Shown piece by piece: positions 1 through 6,508 of a DNA stretch of 13,318 nt. Both the position numbers and the translations under genes were made by a program. A model generated the notes under the pieces. It worked only from the letters and a program-made list of their open reading frames with translations. It was not told the origin of the DNA and ran no database searches. Origin of the DNA: SZUA-430 sp964547645 (lineage in GTDB: Bacteria; Pseudomonadota; Alphaproteobacteria; Micropepsales; Micropepsaceae). Positions within the stretch are counted from its first letter, which is position 1; the number at the start of each line of letters is the position of its first letter. Location: contig CAZJOM010000095.1 in NCBI GenBank assembly GCA_964547645.1, positions 1 through 13,318 on the forward strand, given 5' to 3'.

Positions 1-1102
1 GGGTTTCGGGGCAGGCGAAGCCGATCGAGCCGCCGGCGCCGACGTGGCCGAAGGCGCTGTCGGAGAGGAGACAGCTGGCGCTGTCCGTGCCGGGTAGCCA
101 GCGATTGTCCATCGACTTCATGTAGCCGAGCGCAAAGCGCGTCGGGATCATGAGCGTGCCGTCCTGATGCGTGCTCATGGCGACGCGGCCCATGCGGGCG
201 AGCGTGTCTTTGCCCACGATGTGCTTGCCGTTCAGCGTGCCACCGTTCGCGAGCGGCGCGTAGACGCCGGCCAGGCCGCGCGCGTTCGTCATGCCGTTGC
301 CGGCGCCGATCTCGGCCGCCCTACCCTCACGCGAATTCGGATTGAACGCCATGAAGTCGCGCATAAAGAGGTGCGACGGCGAAGTCGGATCCGACATGGC
401 CTTCATGAAGAAACGCGACTGCATCGCCTCCGGCGTCGGCATGGCTTGGATCATCGGCGCGACGCGGTGCTCTTGTTCTTCCGGCAGGCCGATCCAGAAG
501 TCGAGGCCGAGGGGCTTCGCCACCTCGTCCTGGAAGAACTTGCCCATGCGCTTCTTGGCGGCGCGGTGGACGAGTTCGCCGACCGTCCACGACAGCGTCA
601 CTGCGTGATAGCCGTTGCGCGTGCCGGGCTCCCAGAACGGCGCCTCCTTCTCGATCACGCCGACCATGTGGTCCCAGTCGTAGAACGCGCCAGGCTTCGG
701 CACCTCGCGCACGTGCGGGATGCCGACGGAGTGGTCGAGCGTCATCGATACGCGCGCGCTCTCTTTGCCGTTCTGACCGAACTGGGGCCAGTACTTCGTC
801 ACCGGCGCATCCAGATCGAGTTGACCGCGATCGGCCAGCATGTGCGCGCAGAGCGACATCGCTCCCTTGGTCGACGAGAAGACGCAGGAGATCGTGTCCT
901 TGTCCCAAGGTTTGCCGCCCGGTTCGCGCGCGCCGCCCCAGATGTCGACAACGGTCTTGCCCCCCAGCGTGATGGCGCAGCTCGCGCCAACTTCGCCGCG
1001 AGACTCGAAGTTCGTCACGAACGCGTCGAGGACGCCTGAGAATTTGGGGTCGCAGGCACCTTCAACTTGGCCGGCTTTGGTTTTCAGGGAGATCGTGTTC
1101 AT
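1..1102 (-). CDS. Beta-lactamase/esterase-family serine hydrolase, C-terminus cut by window edge
   Basis: Reading from an ATG at 1102, the frame stays open for 367 codons to the window edge, so the C-terminus is missing. The protein belongs to the class C beta-lactamase-like serine hydrolases (Pfam Beta-lactamase fold), which includes EstB-type esterases and D-aminopeptidases. Visible motifs are SSTK at residues 76-79 (SxxK nucleophile and general base), a Tyr-containing GYHA segment at 164-167 (the YxN/YxA position), and FGHVGAGG at 351-358, which replaces the KTG motif by HxG as in esterase-like members. The N-terminus has no signal peptide, so a cytoplasmic enzyme is likely; this argues against a secreted antibiotic-degrading beta-lactamase. 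The substrate cannot be told. GAGG lies six bases before the start. The gene follows the rplQ terminator by about 45 bases, so it probably has its own promoter; only a weak candidate is visible. Family assignment is firm, function is not. Confidence 0.88.
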   Translation of the reverse strand, partial: MNTISLKTKAGQVEGACDPKFSGVLDAFVTNFESRGEVGASCAITLGGKTVVDIWGGAREPGGKPWDKDTISCVFSSTKGAMSLCAHMLADRGQLDLDAPVTKYWPQFGQNGKESARVSMTLDHSVGIPHVREVPKPGAFYDWDHMVGVIEKEAPFWEPGTRNGYHAVTLSWTVGELVHRAAKKRMGKFFQDEVAKPLGLDFWIGLPEEQEHRVAPMIQAMPTPEAMQSRFFMKAMSDPTSPSHLFMRDFMAFNPNSREGRAAEIGAGNGMTNARGLAGVYAPLANGGTLNGKHIVGKDTLARMGRVAMSTHQDGTLMIPTRFALGYMKSMDNRWLPGTDSASCLLSDSAFGHVGAGGSIGFACPET

Positions 1103-1145
1103 GGGCACCTCGCGGTTCGTGCCGTGCACGTTAGCAGAGACCCCG

Positions 1146-1180
1146 CAAACGAAAAGGGGCGGCCGCTAGGGCCACCCCTT
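1146..1180 (-). terminator. Rho-independent terminator after rplQ
   Basis: On the minus strand an 11-base arm AAGGGGTGGCC (1180-1170) pairs with GGCCGCCCCTT (1164-1154), with a single G-U wobble and a five-base loop (1169-1165). It is followed by TTTTCGTTT. The stem is GC-rich and begins 28 bases after the rplQ stop codon, which is the expected place for the end of the alpha operon. Seen directly in sequence; termination efficiency is inferred. Confidence 0.88.
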
Positions 1181-1207
1181 GATGTTCTGCAAATGCGAAG
1201 CCGCGCG

Positions 1208-1636
1208 TTACGCGTTCGCTTCTTCCGGCTTCGCTTGGACCGGACCGGAATCCTTACCCTTCGCCGTAACGTCGCGGTCGACGAATTCGATGACGGCCAT
1301 CGGGGCGTTGTCACCGTAGCGGAAGCCCGCTTTCATCACGCGCGTGTAGCCGCCCTTGCGCGAGGCATAGCGCGGGGCCAGCACGTCGAACAGCTTCGCC
1401 ACCATCTTGGTGTCGTTCTGCAGGTGCGACAGCGCCTGACGGCGGGCGTGCAGGTCGGCCTTGCCGCGCTTACCCAACGTCACGAGCTTTTCGACCACCG
1501 GGCGCAGTTCTTTCGCCTTCGGCAGGGTGGTTTCAATTTGCTCATGCTTGATCAGTGCCGACGCCATGTTGACGAACAGCGCTTTGCGGTGTGACGACGT
1601 GCGGTTGAGCCGGCGGCCCGATGAACCGTGGCGCAT
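1208..1636 (-). CDS. rplQ: Large subunit ribosomal protein L17 (bL17)
   Basis: This is a complete 142-residue L17, a bacteria-specific 50S protein that sits near the exit-tunnel region of the large subunit. The N-terminus carries the family hallmark LNRTSSHRKALF at residues 10-21, and GGYTRV followed by FRYGDNAPMAVIE near residues 95-117 is the conserved C-terminal block. Residues after about 120 form a short charged tail (KGKDSGP and beyond) of the kind seen in alphaproteobacterial L17. The ATG at 1636 is preceded by AGGGGA at a good spacing. It lies 18 bases after rpoA, the usual last gene of the alpha operon, and is followed by a strong terminator, so it is the final gene of the ribosomal transcript. 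Confidence 0.98.
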   Translation of the reverse strand: MRHGSSGRRLNRTSSHRKALFVNMASALIKHEQIETTLPKAKELRPVVEKLVTLGKRGKADLHARRQALSHLQNDTKMVAKLFDVLAPRYASRKGGYTRVMKAGFRYGDNAPMAVIEFVDRDVTAKGKDSGPVQAKPEEANA

Positions 1637-1654
1637 GTGTATTCCCCTATTCTC

Positions 1655-2671
1655 TCAATATTGATCTTCAAACTTGCGCGCCAGCTCTTCGATATTTTCC
1701 GGCGGCCAGCCCGGCACTTCCATGCCGAGGTGGAGACCCATCGAGGCCAGCACTTCTTTGATTTCGTTCAACGACTTGCGACCGAAGTTCGGGGTGCGGA
1801 GCATCTCCGCCTCCGTCTTCTGGATCAGGTCGCCGATGTAGACGATGTTGTCGTTCTTCAAGCAGTTCGCCGAACGCACCGAGAGCTCGAGCTCGTCGAC
1901 TTTCTTCAGGAGCGCCGGGTTGAACGGCAGATCGGTCTTTTGTTCTTCGGTCTTCTTCTCGCGCGGCTCTTCGAAGTTGATGAAGATCGAGAGCTGATCC
2001 TGGAGAATGCGCGCGGCGTAGGCGACGGCGTTCTCCGGCGTGATCGCGCCGTTCGTTTCAAGCGTGAGTGTCAGCTTGTCGTAGTCGAGAATTTGACCTT
2101 CACGGGTGTTCTCAACGCGGTAGGAGACCTTGCGCACCGGCGAGAACAGCGAGTCGACCGCCATCAAGCCGATCGGCGCGTCTTCCGGACGGTTGCGGTC
2201 GGCGGCGACGTAGCCCTTACCCGAGTTGACCGTGAATTCCATGCGCACGCGTGCGCCGTGGTCGAGGTTACAGATCACGAGGTCGGGGTTGAGGATTTCA
2301 ACATCCGAGACCGAGGTGATCTGGCTCGCCTTCACTTCGCCCGGGCCTTCGGCCTTGAGCACCAGACGCTTCGGGCCGTCGCTGTGAAGCTTGAGCGCGA
2401 GTTGCTTGATGTTGAGGACGATGTCCGTGACGTCTTCGCGGACACCGGGGATGGACGAGAATTCATGCAGAACGCCGTCGATCTGGATCGACGTCACGGC
2501 AGCGCCTTGCAGCGAGGAGAGCAGCACGCGGCGCAGCGCGTTGCCGAGCGTCAGACCGAAGCCGCGCTCCAGCGGTTCGGCGACGACCACGGCATGCGTA
2601 CGCGGGCTCACGCCGGCATCGACATGCAGCTTTTGCGGCTTGATCAGCTCTTGCCAGTTCTTCTCAATCAC
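1655..2671 (-). CDS. rpoA: RNA polymerase alpha subunit
   Basis: RpoA dimerises to start assembly of RNA polymerase and its C-terminal domain contacts UP-element DNA and activators. The 338-residue product has the usual length. Residues 1-235 form the N-terminal assembly domain, with LERGFG and TLGNALRRVLLSS (34-53). A charged linker (about 236-248) precedes the C-terminal domain, where VRSANCLK (265-272) holds the arginine matching E. coli R265 and NFGRKSLNEIK (295-305) follows. I start it at GTG 2671 because the family begins (M)IEKNWxELI at exactly that point, and AAGGA lies ten bases upstream. An in-frame ATG at 2743 would add 24 unconserved residues and overlap the end of rpsK by 31 bases. 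It sits 41 bases after rpsK and 18 before rplQ, the standard alpha-operon order. Confidence 0.97.
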   Translation of the reverse strand: MIEKNWQELIKPQKLHVDAGVSPRTHAVVVAEPLERGFGLTLGNALRRVLLSSLQGAAVTSIQIDGVLHEFSSIPGVREDVTDIVLNIKQLALKLHSDGPKRLVLKAEGPGEVKASQITSVSDVEILNPDLVICNLDHGARVRMEFTVNSGKGYVAADRNRPEDAPIGLMAVDSLFSPVRKVSYRVENTREGQILDYDKLTLTLETNGAITPENAVAYAARILQDQLSIFINFEEPREKKTEEQKTDLPFNPALLKKVDELELSVRSANCLKNDNIVYIGDLIQKTEAEMLRTPNFGRKSLNEIKEVLASMGLHLGMEVPGWPPENIEELARKFEDQY

Positions 2672-2681
2672 GGGGCTCTCG

Positions 2682-2686
2682 TCCTT
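2682..2686 (-). promoter_or_regulatory. Ribosome binding site deciding the rpoA GTG start
   Basis: AAGGA on the minus strand stands ten bases before the GTG at 2671, in the short rpsK-rpoA gap. It supports the GTG start over the upstream ATG at 2743, which lies inside rpsK. Confidence 0.65.
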
Positions 2687-2712
2687 CAGGCGATACGGGG
2701 GTGCTTTGACGA

Positions 2713-3108
2713 TTAGACGCGGCGGCGCTTGGGCGGCCTGCAACCATTGTGTGGTATAGGTGTCACATCGCGGATCGTGGTGATGGTGAAGCCTGCGGCC
2801 TGCAGCGCGCGCAACGCGCTTTCGCGGCCTGAGCCCGGACCCTTCACTTCGACTTCGAGCGTGCGCACGCCGTGTTCCATCGCCTTCTTGCCGGCGTCTT
2901 CGGCGGCGACCTGCGCGGCGTAGGGCGTCGACTTACGCGAGCCTTTGAAGCCCATCGTGCCCGACGAAGACCAAGCAACCGTATTGCCCTGCGCGTCGGT
3001 GATCGTGATCATCGTGTTGTTGAACGACGCGTTCACGTGGGCCACGCCCGACGTGATATTCTTGCGCTCTTTCTTGCGCACGCGTGCTTTCTTTTCCGGA
3101 GTCGCCAT
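2713..3108 (-). CDS. rpsK: Small subunit ribosomal protein S11 (uS11)
   Basis: A complete 131-residue S11, a protein of the 30S platform that lines the mRNA exit region and pairs with S18 and S21 there. A basic N-terminal tail (KKARVRKKERK, 6-16) leads into GVAHVNASFNNTMITITD (21-38), the family core. The C-terminus carries the signature TIRDVTPIPHNGCRPPKRRRV, whose first part is the conserved loop binding 16S rRNA. The ATG at 3108 gives a start that aligns with homologues. The gene follows rpsM after 51 bases and precedes rpoA; no rpsD (S4) lies between them as it does in the E. coli alpha operon, which is typical of alphaproteobacteria and means the S4 translational control known in E. coli should not be assumed here. 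Confidence 0.98.
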   Translation of the reverse strand: MATPEKKARVRKKERKNITSGVAHVNASFNNTMITITDAQGNTVAWSSSGTMGFKGSRKSTPYAAQVAAEDAGKKAMEHGVRTLEVEVKGPGSGRESALRALQAAGFTITTIRDVTPIPHNGCRPPKRRRV

Positions 3109-3159
3109 TTGCAGTCTTGTCCTTGAGTGCGCCCCGCCGATGCGAGGCGTCGAATTCGA

Positions 3160-3537
3160 TTACTTCGTTACTTGCTTCTTGCCGGCGATCGCCTTCGCCG
3201 GACCTTTGCGCGTGCGCGCGTTCGTGTGCGTGCGTTGGCCGCGAACCGGCAAACCCTTGCGGTGACGCAGGCCGCGGTAGCAGCCGAGGTCGGTCAGGCG
3301 CTTGATGTTCATCGACACTTCGCGGCGGAGGTCGCCTTCGACGACGTACTCGCGGTCGATCGCTTCGCGGATCTGAATGACTTCAGCTTCCGAGAGCTGG
3401 TTCACCCGGCGCTCTTCCTTGATGCCGAGCTTCTTGCAGATCTCGACCGCGTTCACCGGGCCGATGCCGTGAATGTAGCGCAGCGCGATGTGAACGCGCT
3501 TGTTGGTGGGAATGTTTACGCCTGCAATACGGGCCAC
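3160..3537 (-). CDS. rpsM: Small subunit ribosomal protein S13 (uS13)
   Basis: A complete 125-residue S13, the 30S head protein that touches the P-site tRNA through its C-terminal tail and forms intersubunit bridges with L5 and the 23S rRNA. ARIAGVNIP (2-10) is the conserved opening, YIHGIGP (21-27) is the helix-turn region, and CYRGLRHRKGLPVRGQRTHTNARTRKG (86-112 in two blocks) is the basic rRNA/tRNA-binding signature. The start codon is GTG at 3537, supported by AGGAG eight bases upstream. It is the first gene after a probable promoter within the end of adk, so it begins the alpha-operon segment. The leader before it is about 90 bases; I see no convincing long hairpin in it. Confidence 0.98.
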   Translation of the reverse strand: MARIAGVNIPTNKRVHIALRYIHGIGPVNAVEICKKLGIKEERRVNQLSEAEVIQIREAIDREYVVEGDLRREVSMNIKRLTDLGCYRGLRHRKGLPVRGQRTHTNARTRKGPAKAIAGKKQVTK

Positions 3538-3635
3538 GTCTTCGTCTCCTGGATCAATTCTTCAATGCCGAATGGCGCCAGCCCCAGGTGTCCCCGGAGG
3601 CAGCGTCCGCGCCCGACTGATACGGAAGGCGGCGG

Positions 3636-3663
3636 AGTATAGGGGCTTTTCTCATCCGGTCAA
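3636..3663 (-). promoter_or_regulatory. Probable sigma70-type promoter of rpsM-rpsK-rpoA-rplQ
   Basis: On the minus strand TTGACC (3663-3658) and TATACT (3641-3636) match the -35 and -10 consensus at five of six positions each, with a 16-base spacer. The -35 lies in the last codons of adk and the -10 just after its stop. Transcription would start near 3629 and give a leader of roughly 90 bases before the rpsM GTG. Boxes are seen directly; promoter activity is inferred. The unusually wide adk-rpsM gap (114 bases in a cluster where gaps are mostly under 50) agrees with this. Confidence 0.72.
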
Positions 3664-4275
3664 CCATTTGAGCCACCCGGATTTTCCTTGTTTTCCCGCA
3701 GCCAAGACCGCGTCAATTTGAGCAGTCACCTCGTCGATGGACTTCATTCCGTCGACCCGGCGGATTTTCCCCTGCCCATCATAGTACGGCAGGATCGGGG
3801 CGGTTTCGGCCTTGTATACGCCGAGGCGCTTTTTGAAGGTTTCCGGATCGTCGTCCGGACGGACCGGTTGGCCGGCCTTGCGGGCCTCGGCGGCGCGGTT
3901 CTCGACCCGCTTGATCAACTCGGCCTCGTTGACCTCCATGACGATCACGTGGTCGACGCCAAGCTTCTTCCCCGAAAGCATTTCGTCCAGCGCCTTGGCC
4001 TGGTTGACCGTGCGCGGGAAACCGTCGAGCACGAAACCGTTTGCGCAGTCGGGTTCGCCGATGCGGTCGGCGATGATGCCGACGACGATCTCGTCGGACA
4101 CAAGCTTGCCCGCGTCCATGACGGCTTTCGCCTTCTTGCCGATCTCCGTCCCCTGGGCGATCGCCGCGCGAAGCATGTCGCCCGTCGACAGATGCGCGAC
4201 GGCGTACTTCTCGTGGATGCGCTTCGCCTGAGTCCCCTTGCCGGCGGCCGGGGGACCGAAAAGGACAATGATCAT
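3652..4275 (-). CDS. adk: Adenylate kinase, short-LID type
   Basis: Adenylate kinase interconverts ATP plus AMP and two ADP in the cytoplasm, balancing the adenylate pool. The 207-residue protein has the P-loop GPPAAGKGT at 7-15, the AMP-site segment LSTGDMLR at 29-36, and the family signature LDGFPRTVNQA at 83-93. The LID between about 126 and 145 is short and has no cysteines, so it lacks the zinc-binding four-cysteine form of long Adks; this short form is common in alphaproteobacteria. Arginines at 126, 139 and 150 are in the places expected for catalytic or LID contacts. Residues after 192 form a short lysine/tryptophan tail. The ATG at 4275 overlaps the secY stop as ATGA, suggesting coupled translation. 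The 3' end of the gene carries the -35 box of the rpsM promoter. Confidence 0.98.
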   Translation of the reverse strand: MIIVLFGPPAAGKGTQAKRIHEKYAVAHLSTGDMLRAAIAQGTEIGKKAKAVMDAGKLVSDEIVVGIIADRIGEPDCANGFVLDGFPRTVNQAKALDEMLSGKKLGVDHVIVMEVNEAELIKRVENRAAEARKAGQPVRPDDDPETFKKRLGVYKAETAPILPYYDGQGKIRRVDGMKSIDEVTAQIDAVLAAGKQGKSGWLKWLTG

Positions 4276-5609
4276 GTGCCTCGCGGACTCTTGAAGCGGG
4301 CCTTTTTTATCAGGCCTTCATATTGATGCGCGAGGAGATGGCTGTGCACCTGTGCCACTGTGTCCATCGTCACCGACACGATGATGAGGAACGACGTGCC
4401 GCCGAGGAGAAGCAAGTTGCCACCGTACTGCGCCAGGATGAACTCCGGCACCAAGCACACGAGCACCAGATATCCGGCGCCGATGACAGTCAGGCGGGTG
4501 AGCACGTAGTCGATGTATTCGGCCGTCTTCTTACCGGGGCGGATGCCCGGAATGAAGCCACCGTATTTCTTCAGATTATCGGCGGTATCGTTCGGGTTGA
4601 AAACGACAGCCGTGTAGAAGAACGCGAAGAAGATGATCAGGAGGCCGTAAAGCAGCATGTAGAGCGGCTGGCCATGGCTCAACAGGCGCACAATTTCCGT
4701 CAACCAATCCGGCGCGTTCTGCGCGTTGAACGAGGCGATCGTGATCGGCAAGACAAGCAACGACGAGGCAAAGATCGGCGGGATCACGCCCGAGGTGTTG
4801 AGCTTCAGCGGCAAGTGCGAGCTTTCCCCGCTGAACATGCGGTTGCCGACCTGACGCTTGGGGTATTGGACCAGGAGCCTTCGCTGCGCACGTTCCATAA
4901 AGACGATGCACGCGATGACGACAACGACCAAAAGGTAGAGGCCGATCGCCGACAGCCAGCTGATCGAGCCGGTGCGCGCCATTTCCAACGTCCCGATGAA
5001 GCCGTGCCATAGGTTCGCGACGATGCCGGCAAAGATGATCAGCGATATGCCGTTGCCGATGCCGCGCGAGGTGATCTGCTCGCCCAGCCACATCAGGAAC
5101 ATGACGCCGCCGGTCAGCGTGACCACGGTCGAGATGTCGAACATGAGGCCCGGGTTGATCACCAGCCCCTGGCTCGCCTGCAGGCCGCGCGCGATGGCGT
5201 AGGACTGAACGATGGCCAACAGAACGGTCAGGTAGCGCGTATACTGATTGATCATCTTGCGGCCCGACTCACCCTCTTTCTTCAGCTTTTCAAGCTGAGG
5301 GCTGACGGTCGCCATGACCTGCATGATGATCGAGGCGGAGATGTAGGGCATCACATTCAAAGCGAAGATCGCCATGCGCTCCACGGCGCCGCCGGAGAGC
5401 AGGTTGAACATGCCCAGAATGCCCTGGGTCTGCTGTTCCATGATCTTGGCGAGTTGAATGGGATCGATGCCCGGCAGCGGGATGAACGTGCCTAAGCGAT
5501 AGATGACAAGCGCACCTAGCGTGAACCAGATGCGCTTTTGCAGCTCTTCGGCCTTGGAGAATGCCGACCAGTTGACGTTGGCGGCGAGTTGTTCGGCGGC
5601 TGACGCCAT
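4272..5609 (-). CDS. secY: Protein translocase channel subunit SecY
   Basis: SecY is the ten-helix pore of the SecYEG translocon in the inner membrane, which moves unfolded proteins across or into the membrane with SecA or the ribosome. The 445-residue length is normal. The N-terminal amphipathic segment and helix 1 (about 18-45) end in LGTFIPLPGIDP. The plug/helix-2 region GGAVERMAIFALNVMPYISAS (about 73-93) matches the first SecY signature. The large cytoplasmic loop has QRRLLVQYPKRQVG, with the basic residues that contact ribosome and SecA, and a second conserved loop has NPNDTADNLKKYGGFIPGIRPG. Further hydrophobic helices fill the rest. The ATG at 5609 is preceded by GAGGAG at eight bases. 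It lies 75 bases after rplO and overlaps adk by four bases. rpmJ, which follows secY in E. coli, is not here. Confidence 0.98.
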   Translation of the reverse strand: MASAAEQLAANVNWSAFSKAEELQKRIWFTLGALVIYRLGTFIPLPGIDPIQLAKIMEQQTQGILGMFNLLSGGAVERMAIFALNVMPYISASIIMQVMATVSPQLEKLKKEGESGRKMINQYTRYLTVLLAIVQSYAIARGLQASQGLVINPGLMFDISTVVTLTGGVMFLMWLGEQITSRGIGNGISLIIFAGIVANLWHGFIGTLEMARTGSISWLSAIGLYLLVVVVIACIVFMERAQRRLLVQYPKRQVGNRMFSGESSHLPLKLNTSGVIPPIFASSLLVLPITIASFNAQNAPDWLTEIVRLLSHGQPLYMLLYGLLIIFFAFFYTAVVFNPNDTADNLKKYGGFIPGIRPGKKTAEYIDYVLTRLTVIGAGYLVLVCLVPEFILAQYGGNLLLLGGTSFLIIVSVTMDTVAQVHSHLLAHQYEGLIKKARFKSPRGT

Positions 5610-5684
5610 CAGCGTTACTCCTCGAGGGCGGGGTTCGGCCCGCTATTGCACATCAGCCGCGCCTGTCTTTGCCGTGAACCAGGG

Positions 5685-6266
5685 TTACGCGGAGCGCGCG
5701 GCCTGCGAGGCCGCCAGACGCTCTTCCCGCTTCTTCGCCGATTCGATGCGACGTTGCATACGCTTGCCCGGCCCGCGATCCTTGCGGGTCACGTGCTTTG
5801 CCTTCACGCCGACGACCTTGACGGTGCCACCGGCCTTCTTGACCGCCTCAATTGCCGACCCTGAGGCGTGCGCGACTTCCAGGTTCAATTGGGTCTTCAA
5901 TGTGCCTTTGCCAAGGAGGCGGACCCCGTCCGCTGCCTTGTGCACAATGCCGCGTGTCGCCAAAACCTCAGCGTTGACGGTTTCGCCAGCCTTCAGCTTG
6001 CCGTTTTCGACGGCCTTCTGCAGCTGACCCGTGTTCACGATCGAGAAATCACGGGCGAAAATGTTGTTAAACCCACGCTTGGGAATGCGCATGTGAAGGG
6101 GCATCTGGCCGCCTTCGAAGCCGAACATGCCGTGGTGGCCGGTACGGGCCTTCTGACCCTTCACACCACGACCGGCGGTCTTGCCCTTGCCCGAGCCCGA
6201 GCCGCGGCCGATGCGCTTGAAGCGCTTGTGCGAACCTTCGTTGTCGCGGATCTCGTTCAGTTTCAT
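5685..6266 (-). CDS. rplO: Large subunit ribosomal protein L15 (uL15) with basic C-terminal tail
   Basis: L15 is a late-binding 50S protein whose extended N-terminal arm threads into 23S rRNA. The glycine- and basic-rich arm is clear (RIGRGSGSGKGKTAGRGVKGQKAR, 18-41 in two halves), followed by FEGGQMPLHMRIPKRGF at about 50-66 and the globular domain that ends around GGTVKVVG (146-153). The protein has 193 residues against 144 in E. coli; the extra part is a lysine/arginine-rich, probably helical tail from about 155 on. The ATG at 6266 opens with MKLNEI, close to the family start. It sits five bases after rpmD and 75 before secY, the standard spc-operon order. Confidence 0.98.
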   Translation of the reverse strand: MKLNEIRDNEGSHKRFKRIGRGSGSGKGKTAGRGVKGQKARTGHHGMFGFEGGQMPLHMRIPKRGFNNIFARDFSIVNTGQLQKAVENGKLKAGETVNAEVLATRGIVHKAADGVRLLGKGTLKTQLNLEVAHASGSAIEAVKKAGGTVKVVGVKAKHVTRKDRGPGKRMQRRIESAKKREERLAASQAARSA

Positions 6267-6271
6267 TGTCG

Positions 6272-6502
6272 TTAGCCTGCTTTGCGGGCGGCATCGTCAA
6301 TGATGCGCACCATGTGTTTGACCTTGCAGATCGCGCCCCACACGGCATCCGTGTTCTGCAGCGTCTTACGGCGATTCAATTTGTCGAGACCGAGACCGAT
6401 CAACGTCTGGCGTTGAATCTCGGGACGGCGTGCCGGGCTCGCGATCTGTTGGATCGTGATCGTCTTCGTTTTCGGGCGCCCGTCGGCAGTACGCATCGTC
6501 AT
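6272..6502 (-). CDS. rpmD: Large subunit ribosomal protein L30 (uL30)
   Basis: A 76-residue L30, a small 50S protein. The core runs from TITIQQIASPARRP (about 14-27) through QTLIGLGLDKLNRRKTL (32-48) to GAICKVKHMVRII (56-68), matching the ferredoxin-like fold of the family. E. coli L30 has 59 residues; here about ten residues (MTMRTADGRPKT) are added at the front and several at the end. Two ATGs are close together, at 6502 and 6496. I prefer 6502 because GGAG in the last codons of rpsE lies nine bases before it, a better spacing than for the second. It follows rpsE by six bases and precedes rplO by five, so translation is probably coupled. Confidence 0.95.
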   Translation of the reverse strand: MTMRTADGRPKTKTITIQQIASPARRPEIQRQTLIGLGLDKLNRRKTLQNTDAVWGAICKVKHMVRIIDDAARKAG

Positions 6503-6508
6503 TGTCCG

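Noticed and set aside
167..1039. Plus-strand 290-codon frame and a minus-strand 193-codon frame (327-908) within the hydrolase region
   Set aside because: Both are out of frame with the minus-strand serine hydrolase, which shows SxxK and HxG motifs and a full-length family match.
1..1102. A secreted class C beta-lactamase giving antibiotic resistance
   Set aside because: There is no signal peptide, the KTG motif is replaced by HxG, and the gene sits in a housekeeping region; an esterase-like role is more likely.
1628..2716. Long plus-strand open frame of 362 codons opposite rpoA
   Set aside because: It lies exactly antisense to a firmly identified gene, its product is His/Arg/Asp-rich with no recognisable domain, and such frames arise from GC-biased codon use on the other strand.
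3538..3635. A structured regulatory leader (autoregulatory target) before rpsM
   Set aside because: I found only short, weak stems of three to five pairs; nothing like the E. coli S4-binding pseudoknot, and rpsD is not in this cluster.
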